A stretch of 64,000 nt of DNA from Bidens hawaiensis (Eukaryota > Streptophyta > Magnoliopsida > Asterales > Asteraceae), in assembly GCA_021521415.1 (NCBI GenBank), contig JAIQDT010010038.1:1-64000 (forward strand), written 5' to 3'. Below, piece after piece: positions 33,692-44,012 of this stretch (its first letter is position 1; each line of letters starts with the position of its first letter). The position numbers and the translations under genes are program-made. The notes below the pieces were generated by a model. It did no database searches and was not told the DNA's origin. It saw nothing but the letters and a program-made list of their open reading frames with translations.

Positions 33692-34624
33692 TGAAGGGGT
33701 ATGCACCCGCCTTAACATCGAGCGGGGCGGGTCAACCCACAAGATATAGACAAGAGGCTTGAAATCAGGATGTCACGAAGACACAAAGCCAAAACCTATG
33801 CGCGTGGCGCATATCACATATGCTCACGCATATCACATATGCTCGCTCATCACATATGCTCACGCATATCACATCTGCGCGTGGCGCATGTCACATATGC
33901 TCACGCATATCACATCTGCGCGTGGCGCATATCACATGCTCACGCATATCACATCTGCGATGAAACATCTGCGCGTGAGAATAAAGAGAAGACCTTGCGC
34001 ATCCCCGGGATAGGCGCATAAAGGACAACACAACAAATGAGACAATAGTCTAATCCAAATCAGGATAAGGACAACCATGATTGTACTCATCAGACAACCT
34101 TCCAGAAGGTATCTTTTAAGGAATAAAGAATGTGCTGATGTTGACAGCTGCCAATGAAGGGTGGACAACTCAGCAAAACCCATGTGCCACCACGTGATGG
34201 CACATGGGTCAGGTAAAATACCTTGGTCAGAGAATAATCAATGAAAAAGCACCAGGTGTCCTAAGTACACGTGGCGCGAAGCAATAGGAGTAGGCCAAAA
34301 ATGCCCTAATTGGGTCTGAGCCCAATCATTGGAAACCCTAATACTATAAATACCACACCACCTCCACAGTTGGTGCAGGGCAAGAAATATATTCTGAATC
34401 CTTTACTCATCTTCACATTCTTATCTTCTCCTGCAATATCTTATTCTCACACCGGAGGGTTACCCCAAAGAGGACCCCTCTGTCCCTTTCTGAGGGGCAA
34501 GCTCACGGTGCTGTTCGTTTTGTAGGGGGAAGAACCCGTATCTCGGAAAACCATCGGTGATATAGCACACTCATATCCGAGGAACGTAGATCGTATACCA
34601 AGTAAGTCAATACACGTTTCTTCA
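33692..34624 (+). repeat. 3' LTR of the Tat-like element
   Basis: 933 bp, TGAAGG...TTCTTCA. A TATA box (tataaata, 34345-34352) marks the end of U3. Tandem repeats of cacgcatatcacatatgct and gcgcgtggcgcat occupy 33800-33975. A large part of 33692-33830 is similar, in reverse complement, to the chromovirus LTR at about 41740-41865. Confidence 0.85.
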
Positions 34625-34629
34625 GTTAC

Positions 34630-37600
34630 CATAAACCTTATCCTAAAAACCATCAAACTATTATAAACTTACCACTCTCTCCGTCCAAAATCAAATTTAT
34701 GATGTTAGTGCTTTTTGAAACTGTAAGATTAATTACTATATAGTTTAAGAAAAAAGAAAAAGAAATACACACTAAAAAAACCCACAATTTGTTAAAGCCT
34801 TTGAAGATAGGAACAGTTATTTTATTTAAAATATTCTTATTTTAATTTTACGAATCACCACTTGTCAAATTTATATTGGTTCTTATTCTTCTCATAAAAC
34901 TATAACTTTTTATTTGAACTCTCTCTTTATATATATATGGGTAAGGTTATATATATATGCAACTCTTCACATTCCCTGTATATATATACACTTATGCTGC
35001 ATTATAATACGTATAGGCAACTCCTCAAGTTCCTTGTTTCTCTCACATGAGACGCCGTAACATTCAATATCTCCGGCGATTTTTTCGGCCAAGTTCACAA
35101 TCCGGCACATTCAATACAATCATTCAATATAATCATCAAGCCATCTGTTTAAGACTTCATCAATCTAATTAAAGCCCTACAATGAATTCACCCTACCGAT
35201 CAACTTCTCTTCGCCATAGGTTACAGTGACACATATTGGGTTATACATGTCGAGACCTCCAACAACCAATTTAAGCTATCTTCCTCCAAATTTCTTGAAA
35301 ACAAATCGACACTCTATGACTGGTTCCTGATTTTGATTTGGTTTTTTCTATTAACTTTCCTTTTTAAAAGTTTAGATTTGGAATTGAATTCTTCTTGTTC
35401 TCTTTGGGATTATGATTCATTCTTGGTTGTTAATCAGTTACTAAATCCACATTGAGAGTGGCTATGAAAGTTCCCGTTTCATCAATTAAAGACTCCATGG
35501 TCCGATCCATCAGGCTTTAAGCCTTCCCCAATTCACAGTTTCTTCTAAACCCCTTTCATTTTTTGTATTTCTTTCATGCCATTAGAAATATAGTTTTGGG
35601 TGGGTTCTCAGTACATAATTTTTTCAATTCATCTGGTTCTGGTACTTATTTATTTTACATGAGGGTGGTTTTTATTAGCCTAATTGCCTTTATAAACAAT
35701 GATATTGATTATGCCTTGTTAGTAATTTTATAATTAGAGTAGAATCTGGACTTTGATTAGAGTTATTACGATTGTTAGAAACTAATGTCAACCAAAAATA
35801 CAGTTGAAACATTGATGTAACCGAAAGTCGATAAAAAAACCGACTGTAGTCGCATATCTGTTTATTCTAATATATTTGTAACAATATATTAGAATATAAT
35901 ACTCTTCATATCTTAAGTAAATTTCTAAATTCACTGTCATTTGAAAGATACTAGGTTTCAACTAAAAAAGCTTTTGAAAAGGATCTCTTTGAGATTATAC
36001 CTGTCTACCATGTTCATGTTTAACCAACCATTTTCACCCATCATAATATGTGCATTAGGTTTTAATATACATTGGCCATACATTAATCTGCATATGTGAT
36101 ATGCCATGTGAATTGCAAAGATTGTGTCTATGCATTAGTGAACATATTGGTTTTATTAATTTAAAAGGGAGAATTAGTTTTCAAATACATGGTTATTTTT
36201 TGGCAGATTAGGTCTGCAAAATGGACTTGTAATGTGCTATTGGGTCAGTTAATGGGTCCAAACTGTCCGCTTCGGTTAACGGGTCAAATCTGCCTGGGTT
36301 GGTTAACGGCTCAAAGGTAGTTGCCAAGCATAACAGGTCAAAACTGGCTGAATCGGCTAATGGTTCAACACTAGCTAGCTCAGTAGCTCACCTAATGGTA
36401 AGAATGAATAAAGATGAATAAGTTGTTTCTTTTAGTACTTTCCCTTTGTACATTCATAGTTCTTTGGTGGTGGTGCTTTGGTTGTTATGGACGTTGAGAA
36501 TGGAGCCGGAACCAAAAAAATGTTGCTGCTGCGGAGATGGCAGGTTAACAATGACTTTTTTCGTCGCTTTGTCCATTTCTTAACAATGACTTTTTTCGTC
36601 ACTTTGTCCATTTCTTTGAGAATGGGTGGAGGTTTTGATGTTTTCCTTCTAAGTCTGTCAAATTGCATTAGCATTTTGTCATTTACATGTAATTCTTTCT
36701 TAATTATCAGGCTACAAATCAAAATAACCAAGACGAGCGACTTCTTTCTATCTCCAGTTTTGTACAGGTAATGTTAATATGTTATCAAATTTCAGTTTTG
36801 GCTCAAATTGTAACATATTATGGACATGGTTAGGGGTTTTTTTTGAAACTGAATTTAATCGATTAGATACCAAAATCTATAAACCAATCCATTGTAAGCT
36901 TAGGAAGCTTTGGACAATTGAGTTCACTCACTGTCTTCCGAATCTAACACTATACGTTTTCATTGTGTAGGTAAATTGTCATATTTAACAATCTAGGATT
37001 CATTACAACACCTAGACTTTTAAAAGCTTACTGTTAGCTTAAAAGCTTTTTATCTGAAAAGCTAATAAAAAGGTGACTGCAATTACGACACTAGATTTCT
37101 CTTCTTAATTATACTAACTGCTTTCTCTTCTTTGAAGAATCCAGCGAGGCATCGAGTGATGGCGCTGAAAAGGTTCTCAACGGTTACACCAAACGACATT
37201 GCTCACCCATTCAAATTAACCTTTTTATGAGACAACAAAGGTATATGGTGAATCTGTCTCATTTCGGTTTAGTAAACTGTCCAGAGATTAAAGCATTAAT
37301 TATTTTTTTTTTGGACTTTTCTTTCTTTTTTTTTCGCATTTAAACGAAGCAGCATGTGATGTTGTAATTTGTTGACACATGCCTACGTTCTTTTTTTCAA
37401 CGAATTAACTGTAACGCATATATATGCTACTTTTATCATTTTGGATGATGCAACTGTACTAATATGTTTTATCTTTTGGGATGAAACAACTTAAAATTTC
37501 TTTTACCGTTCGTCTATTGCTGCTCTACAAATCAAATTATCTTATTAGTATGTCTAACACAAACGGACCATCTTACCAACTTGGCCCGCAGAAACACTCA

Positions 37601-38790
37601 GGCAGGGTACGGTTACGTGTTTATTATTACAAGCTGTGTTAAAAATAAGTTGTATTGTATTAATATATATTATGCTATACCAGGTTCTTAACAGCTCAAA
37701 GCTATTAGATTTAGAAATTCTAACAGCTTTTTGCTTTTCCTGGTCAATGACCTTAAGACAAAAATATATCAATGCTACCTGATAATGGGTTAAAATGGGT
37801 TGGGCTAGGTTGACCTAAAACACTTTTTACCCTCTACTTTAAAAACCTTATAACGTTGTAGTTTAATGATGTATGTCACATCATTAAAATTCATTATGGC
37901 AGCCCACTATTGATATGTTTTACCGGTTTTACATTATATTGGCTAATTATTTATTCGACTTAACATGTACGACCTGTTATCGATAGTAAAGAAGTCAAAA
38001 TTGCCGCTTTTTATATATTTGACCGGTGAATGTTATATGAAAAAGGTTTAGTTGACTCATAAATATGAAGAGATTTACAAGGTTTTTTATACCTGTTACA
38101 TTAAAAGGTAAAAAATAGAGTAAACTGCACTTTATTTACAGCTATCTCAACTCTCAAGTATATGGTGGTTCTAAATTTTTTTGGTTGATTGCTTCCAGGT
38201 TGTTTAAAAGCTCCAACAAATGGTTGTGTTGGCATTTTCTTCGGTTGTCTAAAAGTCTTTCATGCACTACATATAATACGTTTAACGTCTACAACACCCA
38301 ACTCTGCTTTAGTGGTTCAGGAAAAAACGCAAAGAATCATGAGCCACCGAGTTTTAAAATTACATACCAATCTATTTAACTTTCGTTTTTACCCATCCAG
38401 TTTTTTTATCTATGTTTTTCTATATAAAGTCGGCTAACTCTGTTTACATGGCCAGATTTTATTAAATAATAAGATACTAAGGATCTTGTGCCAAAAAAAA
38501 ATCGATACAAATTCCAAATTGCTGATTGTGGCCCTTAATGTAGTTTTTCGTTTCACAACTTAACTCCATTGAAAGTTATTGTTAATTCCTATATTAATTT
38601 ATTAGCGCTTAGTTTAAAAGGGCGTACCCGCCCAAAAACAGTACCATAACGACCCACCCCCTATCAACCAAATCCCCATTGCGTCCTACTAGATACACAT
38701 ACAGTTTGGCTGAACCAACCTTTACTAAGGATATACCACGTAACTAATGCATTATCGCAATATCGCAACGCGCGGGCTATATTCAGTTAA
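34630..38790. other. AT-rich region without a supportable gene
   Basis: Holds a half MITE (about 34800-34930) and a 'ggttaacgggtcaaa' short tandem repeat (36240-36370). It also has a local 42-bp duplication around 36556-36620 (cttttttcgtc.ctttgtccatttctt) and many short frames. Exon-like stretches (for example near 36478-36560 and 37130-37230) have no recognised domain. It may include an old pseudogene or intron, but I cannot support a gene. Confidence 0.35.
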
Positions 38791-38831
38791 TATAAACTCA
38801 TTAAAATATATATATATATGTGTATATATAT

Positions 38832-39041
38832 AAGGATTAAAATAAAAAAGACATAGTTTTGAAGGAAGAGTGGGAATGACATAAAATTTAGAGTTAGGAA
38901 ACTATGTAGCCTAAATCCTAGATCTTAGGAAACTATTTGGTAGTTTAAAAACTACCAATCTCAACCACTAGATCATAAATCTAAAGGCTTACATTTATTC
39001 TTACTCTTTCTATGAAACTATCTCTTTTTATTATAACCCAC

Positions 39042-39046
<5 letters not shown>
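38832..39046. mobile_element. MITE, GTAGTTTCCTAGGAA family, diverged copy
   Basis: Ends 'aaggattaaaataaaaaaga' and 'tctctttttattataaccca' are diverged inverted partners like those of the copies at 29.8-30.6 kb. The element sits between TA microsatellites (about 38806-38830 and 39046-39090). Confidence 0.55.
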
Positions 39047-39091
<45 letters not shown>

Positions 39092-39093
39092 AT

Positions 39094-39794
39094 AGGGGTG
39101 AGATCTAGAGAGAACTCCTCTTAAAGAGAGAACTAGAGAACTACTAAAGAATTATTTTTAACTATTTTTAAAAAAATATTTTGTGATTTCTTTTTCTTTC
39201 CTCCTTCTAATAAGGTGATATTGTTCCTAAAAAAAAAAAAAAAAAAAAACCCTTTCGGTGTGGTACTGTAGTGCATATGTGGACTAATGCCTATTGCATA
39301 TGTACAATAGTGTTTTATTGCATATAATACAACACAATTGCATTATCCAATACACACTACTGAATATATGCAAATACGACACTAATAATTGTATGCAAAA
39401 CACATTATCGCATATATGTAATACAACACTAATGCACATATGCACTATATCGATTTTTTTTTAATTTTTGTATATAATATAACACTATTGCAAATATACA
39501 ATACAAACAACTATATATATGCTATTCAACACTATTTAAAATATAAAAATGCATACTATTGCACATATGCATTATAAAAAAAAATCGGTGTATTGCATAT
39601 ATGCATTACTCGTTAATTTTTTTATTTTTTTTATTTTTTTTTATTTTTATATTTTTTTGTTGTGAAGAATAACAACATATAAGAAGGATGAAAGAAAAAA
39701 AAATTTAAAAATATATTTTTTAATTAAATTAAAAAATATTTCATTATTAGTTCTCTAGTTCTCTCCATAAAATAGAGTTCTCTCATGATCCTCT

Positions 39795-39798
<4 letters not shown>
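39094..39798. mobile_element. 705-bp TIR element inserted in a TA microsatellite
   Basis: The left AGGGGTGAGATCTAGAGAGA and the right-end complement AGGGAGAGGATCATGAGAGA match, and the inverted similarity goes on (gagagaactagagaacta). The TIRs are about 50 bp, imperfect. TA repeats lie on both sides (39046-39093, 39799-39833), so any duplication is hidden. The interior is AT-rich with many 'gcatatatgca' phrases and no coding. There is an A run at 39228-39249. Confidence 0.7.
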
Positions 39799-39834
<36 letters not shown>

Positions 39835-39845
39835 CAGACAAAATG

Positions 39846-40378
39846 GCAAAAGACGTCCTTTATGTTTGCACGGTTTTTCAATTGACGTCATTTGACAAAC
39901 TTAATGGCATAAAACATCCTTTATGTTCAAAAAATGTTGCACGGTTCGTCCTTTTCACTAACGAGGGTTACTTTTTCTCGTTAAATCCAGTCATGTGCAT
40001 CTCATGTGAGGACAATTTAGTCTTTTTACCCCTTCAGGGATTATTTGTCTAATTGACTTAAATTAATAAAAGTATTTTTCTTTTTAATCATCATCTTCTT
40101 CCCCAAATATTCATAACCCACCATCAACACCACAACCAAACACCAGCCACCACCCATCACCATCATCATCATTGTCAATTAATATATTCATATAAAGCTA
40201 CACAAATCAAGATTTCATACCTGCCATGAATTAGATCTTTCTGCCAAAAACTTAGAAACCGCGAAACTCGGAAACTCGGCCGGATTAAACAAATTATTAT
40301 GCCCATCATGAGCAGGCCCCAAATAATCATCCACCACATTATTATGAACCCCTCTCTCCACATAATAATCCCGAATCA

Positions 40379-40423
<45 letters not shown>

Positions 40424-41192
40424 CCGAACCCCTAAATTCCCCATCACCGCCCTCATCATGTAATCGATTACTCATGAAATTAAGCAACTCATCTCTCTCA
40501 TTAACCTCAATCCGTAACCCATCAACCCTAATTTCAATATCTTCAACTTTAGCTATCAAATTGGCAATCTCTACAACGTTATCATCGATTTGCCTGAGCA
40601 ACCACTTCTCCTCCTGCTGCCAGCTATGCCGGTGGCTGGCAAAAATCTCAACGACTCTCGCGTTTGCCTTTGAGTCCTCTTTTCAGCGTGAGTATAGCTG
40701 CTCGAGCTGGTCTTCGGCTTGTAATAGCTTCTTGGAGAGTGATTCGTTGTGGGTTGGAGGTATGGGATTAATGATAAAGATTTGTTTGGGAGGTGGGCTA
40801 ACAAGAGTGGGAAGCTTATGCCTAAATCAGAGATAATGAACGTCAACTCAACTGATGACGATGATGATGATGATGAGTGTTTGGTTGTGGTGTAGATGGT
40901 GAGTTATGAATACTTGGGGAAGAAGATGATGATTAAAAAGAAAAATAAAACTTTTATTTATTTAAAGCCCAAAATTTCAAGTCAATTATACAAATAACTC
41001 CTGAGGGGGTAAAAAGACAAAATTGCCCTCACATGAGATGCACATGACTGGATTTAACGAGAAAAACTAACCCTTGTTAGTGAAAAGGACGAACCGTGCA
41101 ACGTTTTCTCAACATAAAGGATGTTTTCTGTCATTAAGTTTGCCTAAGGACGTCAATTGAAAACCTGTGCAAACATAAAGGACGTCTTTTGC
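39846..41192. mobile_element. Long-TIR Mutator-like element carrying gene sequence (Pack-MULE-like)
   Basis: About 300 bp at the left (from gcaaaagacgtcctttatg, 39846) is repeated in inverted orientation at the right, ending at 41192. Differences are scattered; by eye identity is near 90%. Shared internal landmarks include 'cggttcgtccttttcacta', 'atgtgcatctcatgtgag' and 'tttttaatcatcatcttctt'. No transposase is present. The 0.7-kb core holds minus-strand coding sequence that looks like a captured plant gene. The 9-11-bp duplication expected of Mutator elements was not seen, perhaps because the left side is a TA microsatellite. Confidence 0.65.
40215..40800 (-). pseudogene. Captured fragment of a plant coiled-coil protein gene
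   Basis: Reading the minus strand from about 40800: 'PPPKQIFIINPIPPTHNESLSKKLLQ', then 'AEDQLEQLYSR', a single in-frame TGA (at about 40684), then 'KEDSKANARVVEIFASHRHSW' and 'EEKWLLRQIDDNVVEIANLIAKVEDIE'. An Asn run encoded by an (AAT)n tract (40382-40424) and an 'SFAVSKFLAERSNSWQV' end follow. The long helical, charged stretch looks like a real plant protein rather than transposon coding. I recognise the style but not the gene. The stop and the truncated ends inside TIRs suggest a pseudogene fragment; a start at 40601 would leave 128 codons open. Confidence 0.5.
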
Positions 41193-41449
41193 TATATTTT
41201 AATTTTAGAGCTCCTCATGTCTTTGGATTATCAATTCACTTCACTGTTTGTTGGATTTCAATTCATATTATGACATTGGATTTAGATTTCATGACATGCG
41301 ATAGTAACTATATTTGATTATACTCATTATCGCATGTTCCTACATATGTTACGATAATATAATTTATATGAGTTAATAAGATTATCTATATTCTGATACC
41401 CTAAGTGTCTCTTCTCGTGGAGTGTCCCACAAGCATGTTGTTGCGGCAT
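41193..41449. other. Flank of the chromovirus insertion, no gene seen
   Basis: AT-rich sequence ending in GGCAT (41445-41449), the left target-site copy. It joins 50829 onwards if the Gypsy element is removed. Together they may be an older LTR, because an LTR-like end (ggggtgttaca) lies at 51355-51365. Confidence 0.35.
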
Positions 41450-41522
41450 TGTGACACCCGGTAAATTCCCAATCCCTTAAACTAAGTAATCAACCTAATA
41501 ATTAGGTGATTGTAAATATTAT

Positions 41523-41770
41523 GCGCGCCATATAGAACCAGCGCGGGCATTTGTTATGTTTGCCCTGCGCGAGCGCGCCATGTTAGTCAGCGCGTGCATT
41601 TGTTATGTGCGCCCTGCGCGAGCGCGCCATGCTAGTCAGCGCGTGCATTTGTTATGTGCGCCCTGCGCGAGCGCGCCATGTTAGTCAGCGCGTGCATTTG
41701 TTATGTGCAACCTGCGCGAGCGCACCATGTTAAGAACCAGCGTGAGCATATGTTATATGCGCCATGCGCG
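41523..41770 (+). repeat. 49-bp GC-rich tandem repeats in U3, five copies
   Basis: The unit runs from agcgcgccat to the next ccctgcgcg. Central copies are almost identical and the outer two are diverged. The array recurs at 48563-48810 in the 3' LTR. GC and CpG content is far above the surrounding AT-rich DNA. Confidence 0.8.
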
Positions 41771-42963
41771 AATGTTTTGGCTTTATGTTTCATGTAACTT
41801 AACGTTATGTGGTCTATGGGTTGACCATCCCGCATGATGCTAAGGCGGGTGCATCCTAAATCGTTTATGCGCGTGCGGAAGGGAACTAACCTCCCCGCAT
41901 GGCGGGAACATTGAGAGCTAGTTTGTCTGAAGCTCCAAGATGGAATTGACTTCAACATGACTGATCACTATGTTGAAATACCAAGACCACCTGGAGAATC
42001 TACAAATGAAACTCAATATCCCCAACTGCGAGAAGGTTACGCACCTACCCGCAGCAAAGAAATGTCCTTCACGCAGAAAGCTATGCGCACAAAGTGATGC
42101 GCACAGAACACTTAGTCTATTCTCCAGACATTAGGAGATTACTCCCGCCCAAAAGGAAACAGTAGCGTGTTTCAGAGATTTTCCACTTTTTACTGTACAC
42201 TGACAAAAGTACCTGAAAAAGCACACTGTAACATGAAAAGTCAACTGTCAGCCACCCTATTCTCACCAACCCCAGACCTGCATGTCCTGTCCAAATCAAA
42301 TCAAGATCTTTTGTCCACTCCTCCACTTTTAAATAAACAATAAACAATAATAATTTCCATACCTTATCATCATTACACCTAGATATGAAAAGATTACAAT
42401 CCCCTAAAGCAAGGGATTGTGTTCCCTTGAGTTTGCCTATAAATATGTAACCTAAATTATCACTCAAAACACACTTCAAAGAACTGCAAACTTGCACTAA
42501 TCATCTCCCGAGCATCCGTTATTTTCGATTCCGTTCCAGTTACTAGGTAAGCCGAGGTTATAAACTTGAGATCTACTTTCCAAACCTTATATTCTCCTAT
42601 TTCTTGATCTTAATATATATACTTCTTGTTATTTAATCGTATTCTAGACCTTCGATTCCGGGGCCAACACCAAGAAAACCCGAATCTCGATTAATCCCTT
42701 AACAAGAACCACAGGTGAGTCTCACAGCCCCTATTTTCACTGTTTTCACTATTTTTAAACTGTTTTCGGGGCGAGGGACACGTACTTAAATAATGTTTTA
42801 TCATGGTATACTTACAAGCTATGCAAGCGATTGTGTTTATGTTTCATGATGAGCAATGCAAACGGTTATCTAAGGTTTTCGATGTATGTGCGCTAGAACT
42901 CGAGTAAGTGATCACTTTACCATTGGAACTCTAAGGGTAGGGACTGCTGGTTTGATCCACCCA

Positions 42964-43290
42964 CTCGTAGGGGTCGCACCTCTTTGCATGGACGAGTGCC
43001 TAGTATGGTCATGGGGCAGTACTATGGGTTTGAGCCCGCTCGTAGGGGTCGCGCCTCTTTGCATGGACGAGCGCCTTGTTTTCCGGCACAACGTCCGCGC
43101 GTAACCCGCGGGACGGAATTATTGATTAGCTCGTAGTGGCAGCGCCACTTTGCATGGACGAGCACATTTTTCCTGAAACGTTCGCGCGTAACCCGCGGGA
43201 CGGTATTACTTATTTTAGCTCGTAGTGGCAGCGCCACTTTGCATAGATGAGCACAGTTCCCAGAAATGTTCGCGCGTAACCCGCGGAACG
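42964..43290 (+). repeat. Four tandem hairpin repeats in R/U5
   Basis: Units start at CTCGTAG near 42964, 43040, 43129 and 43219. Each holds CTCGTAG.GG...GCATGGACGAG, whose CTCGT / ACGAG ends can pair, and the last two carry the inner palindrome GTGGCAGCGCCAC. Between units is 'cgcgcgtaacccgcgggacg'. The same array is at 50004-50330. The role is unknown; it would be transcribed in the leader. Confidence 0.7.
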
Positions 43291-43790
43291 ATTTTATCAG
43301 AATATGTTGATAGAACTATGTTTTACCAAGCATGTGTTTTAATGATGCTATCAGAATTATGTTTCAGAATGATTTGTATCAAGATTATGATGCAATACGA
43401 TTTATCAAGTTACTAAGACTTGTGAACTCACTCAGTTTATACTGATTCAAATGTTTTTACGTGTCTTTCAGGAGATAACTAGGTAGCGCATGGAGTCACA
43501 CTTAGAGCACCTCACGCTGAACATCTAAAACTAGCTTTTTGGAAGATTTTAGTTCTATCCCTTCGATGCGCGTGGTTGTTCCCGCCGCGCAAGGGGATAT
43601 GGCGTGGAAATCTTCAACAGTTTTTATACTTGGATGTTTTTATGTAATTTTTAATCAATGTAATGTATTTGTATTAAACTTTTCATGCGCAATGAAAATC
43701 TTTGAATGTTTGAAATGGCCCGTGCTTAATTATCAATCCCCACTCGTGCGCGCCCGGCTGTTTCCGCCGCTCAGGGCCGGGTGTGACAGA

Positions 43791-43802
43791 TTGGTATCAG
43801 AG
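43791..43802 (+). other. Primer binding site of the chromovirus
   Basis: TTGGTATCAGAGC starts two bases after the LTR end. It is complementary to initiator tRNA-Met, as in the Copia element. Confidence 0.93.
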
Positions 43803-44012
43803 CACTGGTTATAGCGAACTAGGAAAAGAAGTTTTAACCTAGACTATAACCGTTGGGGAATCGCATGAAATATTTTTCAAAGAAAATATTTTCAAAAGAA
43901 ACTATACACACACTTAGGAACACGGGTCACACTGTCTAGTAAATAATGATAACATTATGTGCTCAGAGTACATGCGCTAAGTCTGATATATTTTCACTCT
44001 TTTAAAGCGAGA

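Larger units (their letters stand above)
31025..34624 (+). mobile_element. Tat-like Gypsy derivative, gag-pol deleted, antisense ORF kept
   Basis: Both ends share the sequence starting TGAAGGGGTATGCACC, at 31025 and 33692. The outer ends TGAAG...CTTCA are inverted, and the element is flanked by perfect 5-bp duplications GTTAC (31020-31024 and 34625-34629). The right copy is a full LTR (933 bp). The left LTR is cut to about 98 bp by a deletion that also removed PBS, gag and pol. Between them lies a minus-strand gene of the type known as an additional antisense ORF in Tat-lineage Ty3/Gypsy elements (Grande, Retand and relatives). Lineage assignment rests on that ORF and is moderate. Confidence 0.75.
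41450..43788 (+). repeat. 5' LTR of the chromovirus
   Basis: 2339 bp. It contains five 49-bp tandem repeats near the 5' end (41523-41770), a TATA box (ctataaatatg, about 42438), a donor-like CACAG|GTGAGT (42716) and four hairpin-bearing tandem repeats (42964-43290). An acceptor-like gtgtctttcag (ending 43471) follows. Confidence 0.95.

Noticed and set aside
33759..34021. Two overlapping frames with Tyr-His-Ala repeats
   Set aside because: They translate the tandem repeats in U3 of the Tat-like LTR; no independent evidence of coding.
35020..37260. Host gene with exons near 35190, 36480 and 37130
   Set aside because: Short open stretches lack recognised domains, consistent codon bias or paired splice sites.
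38700..38790. Helitron 3' end (gcaacgcgcgggc)
   Set aside because: The phrase is suggestive, but no CTAG/CTRR end with hairpin, no 5' TC start and no Rep/helicase sequence could be found.
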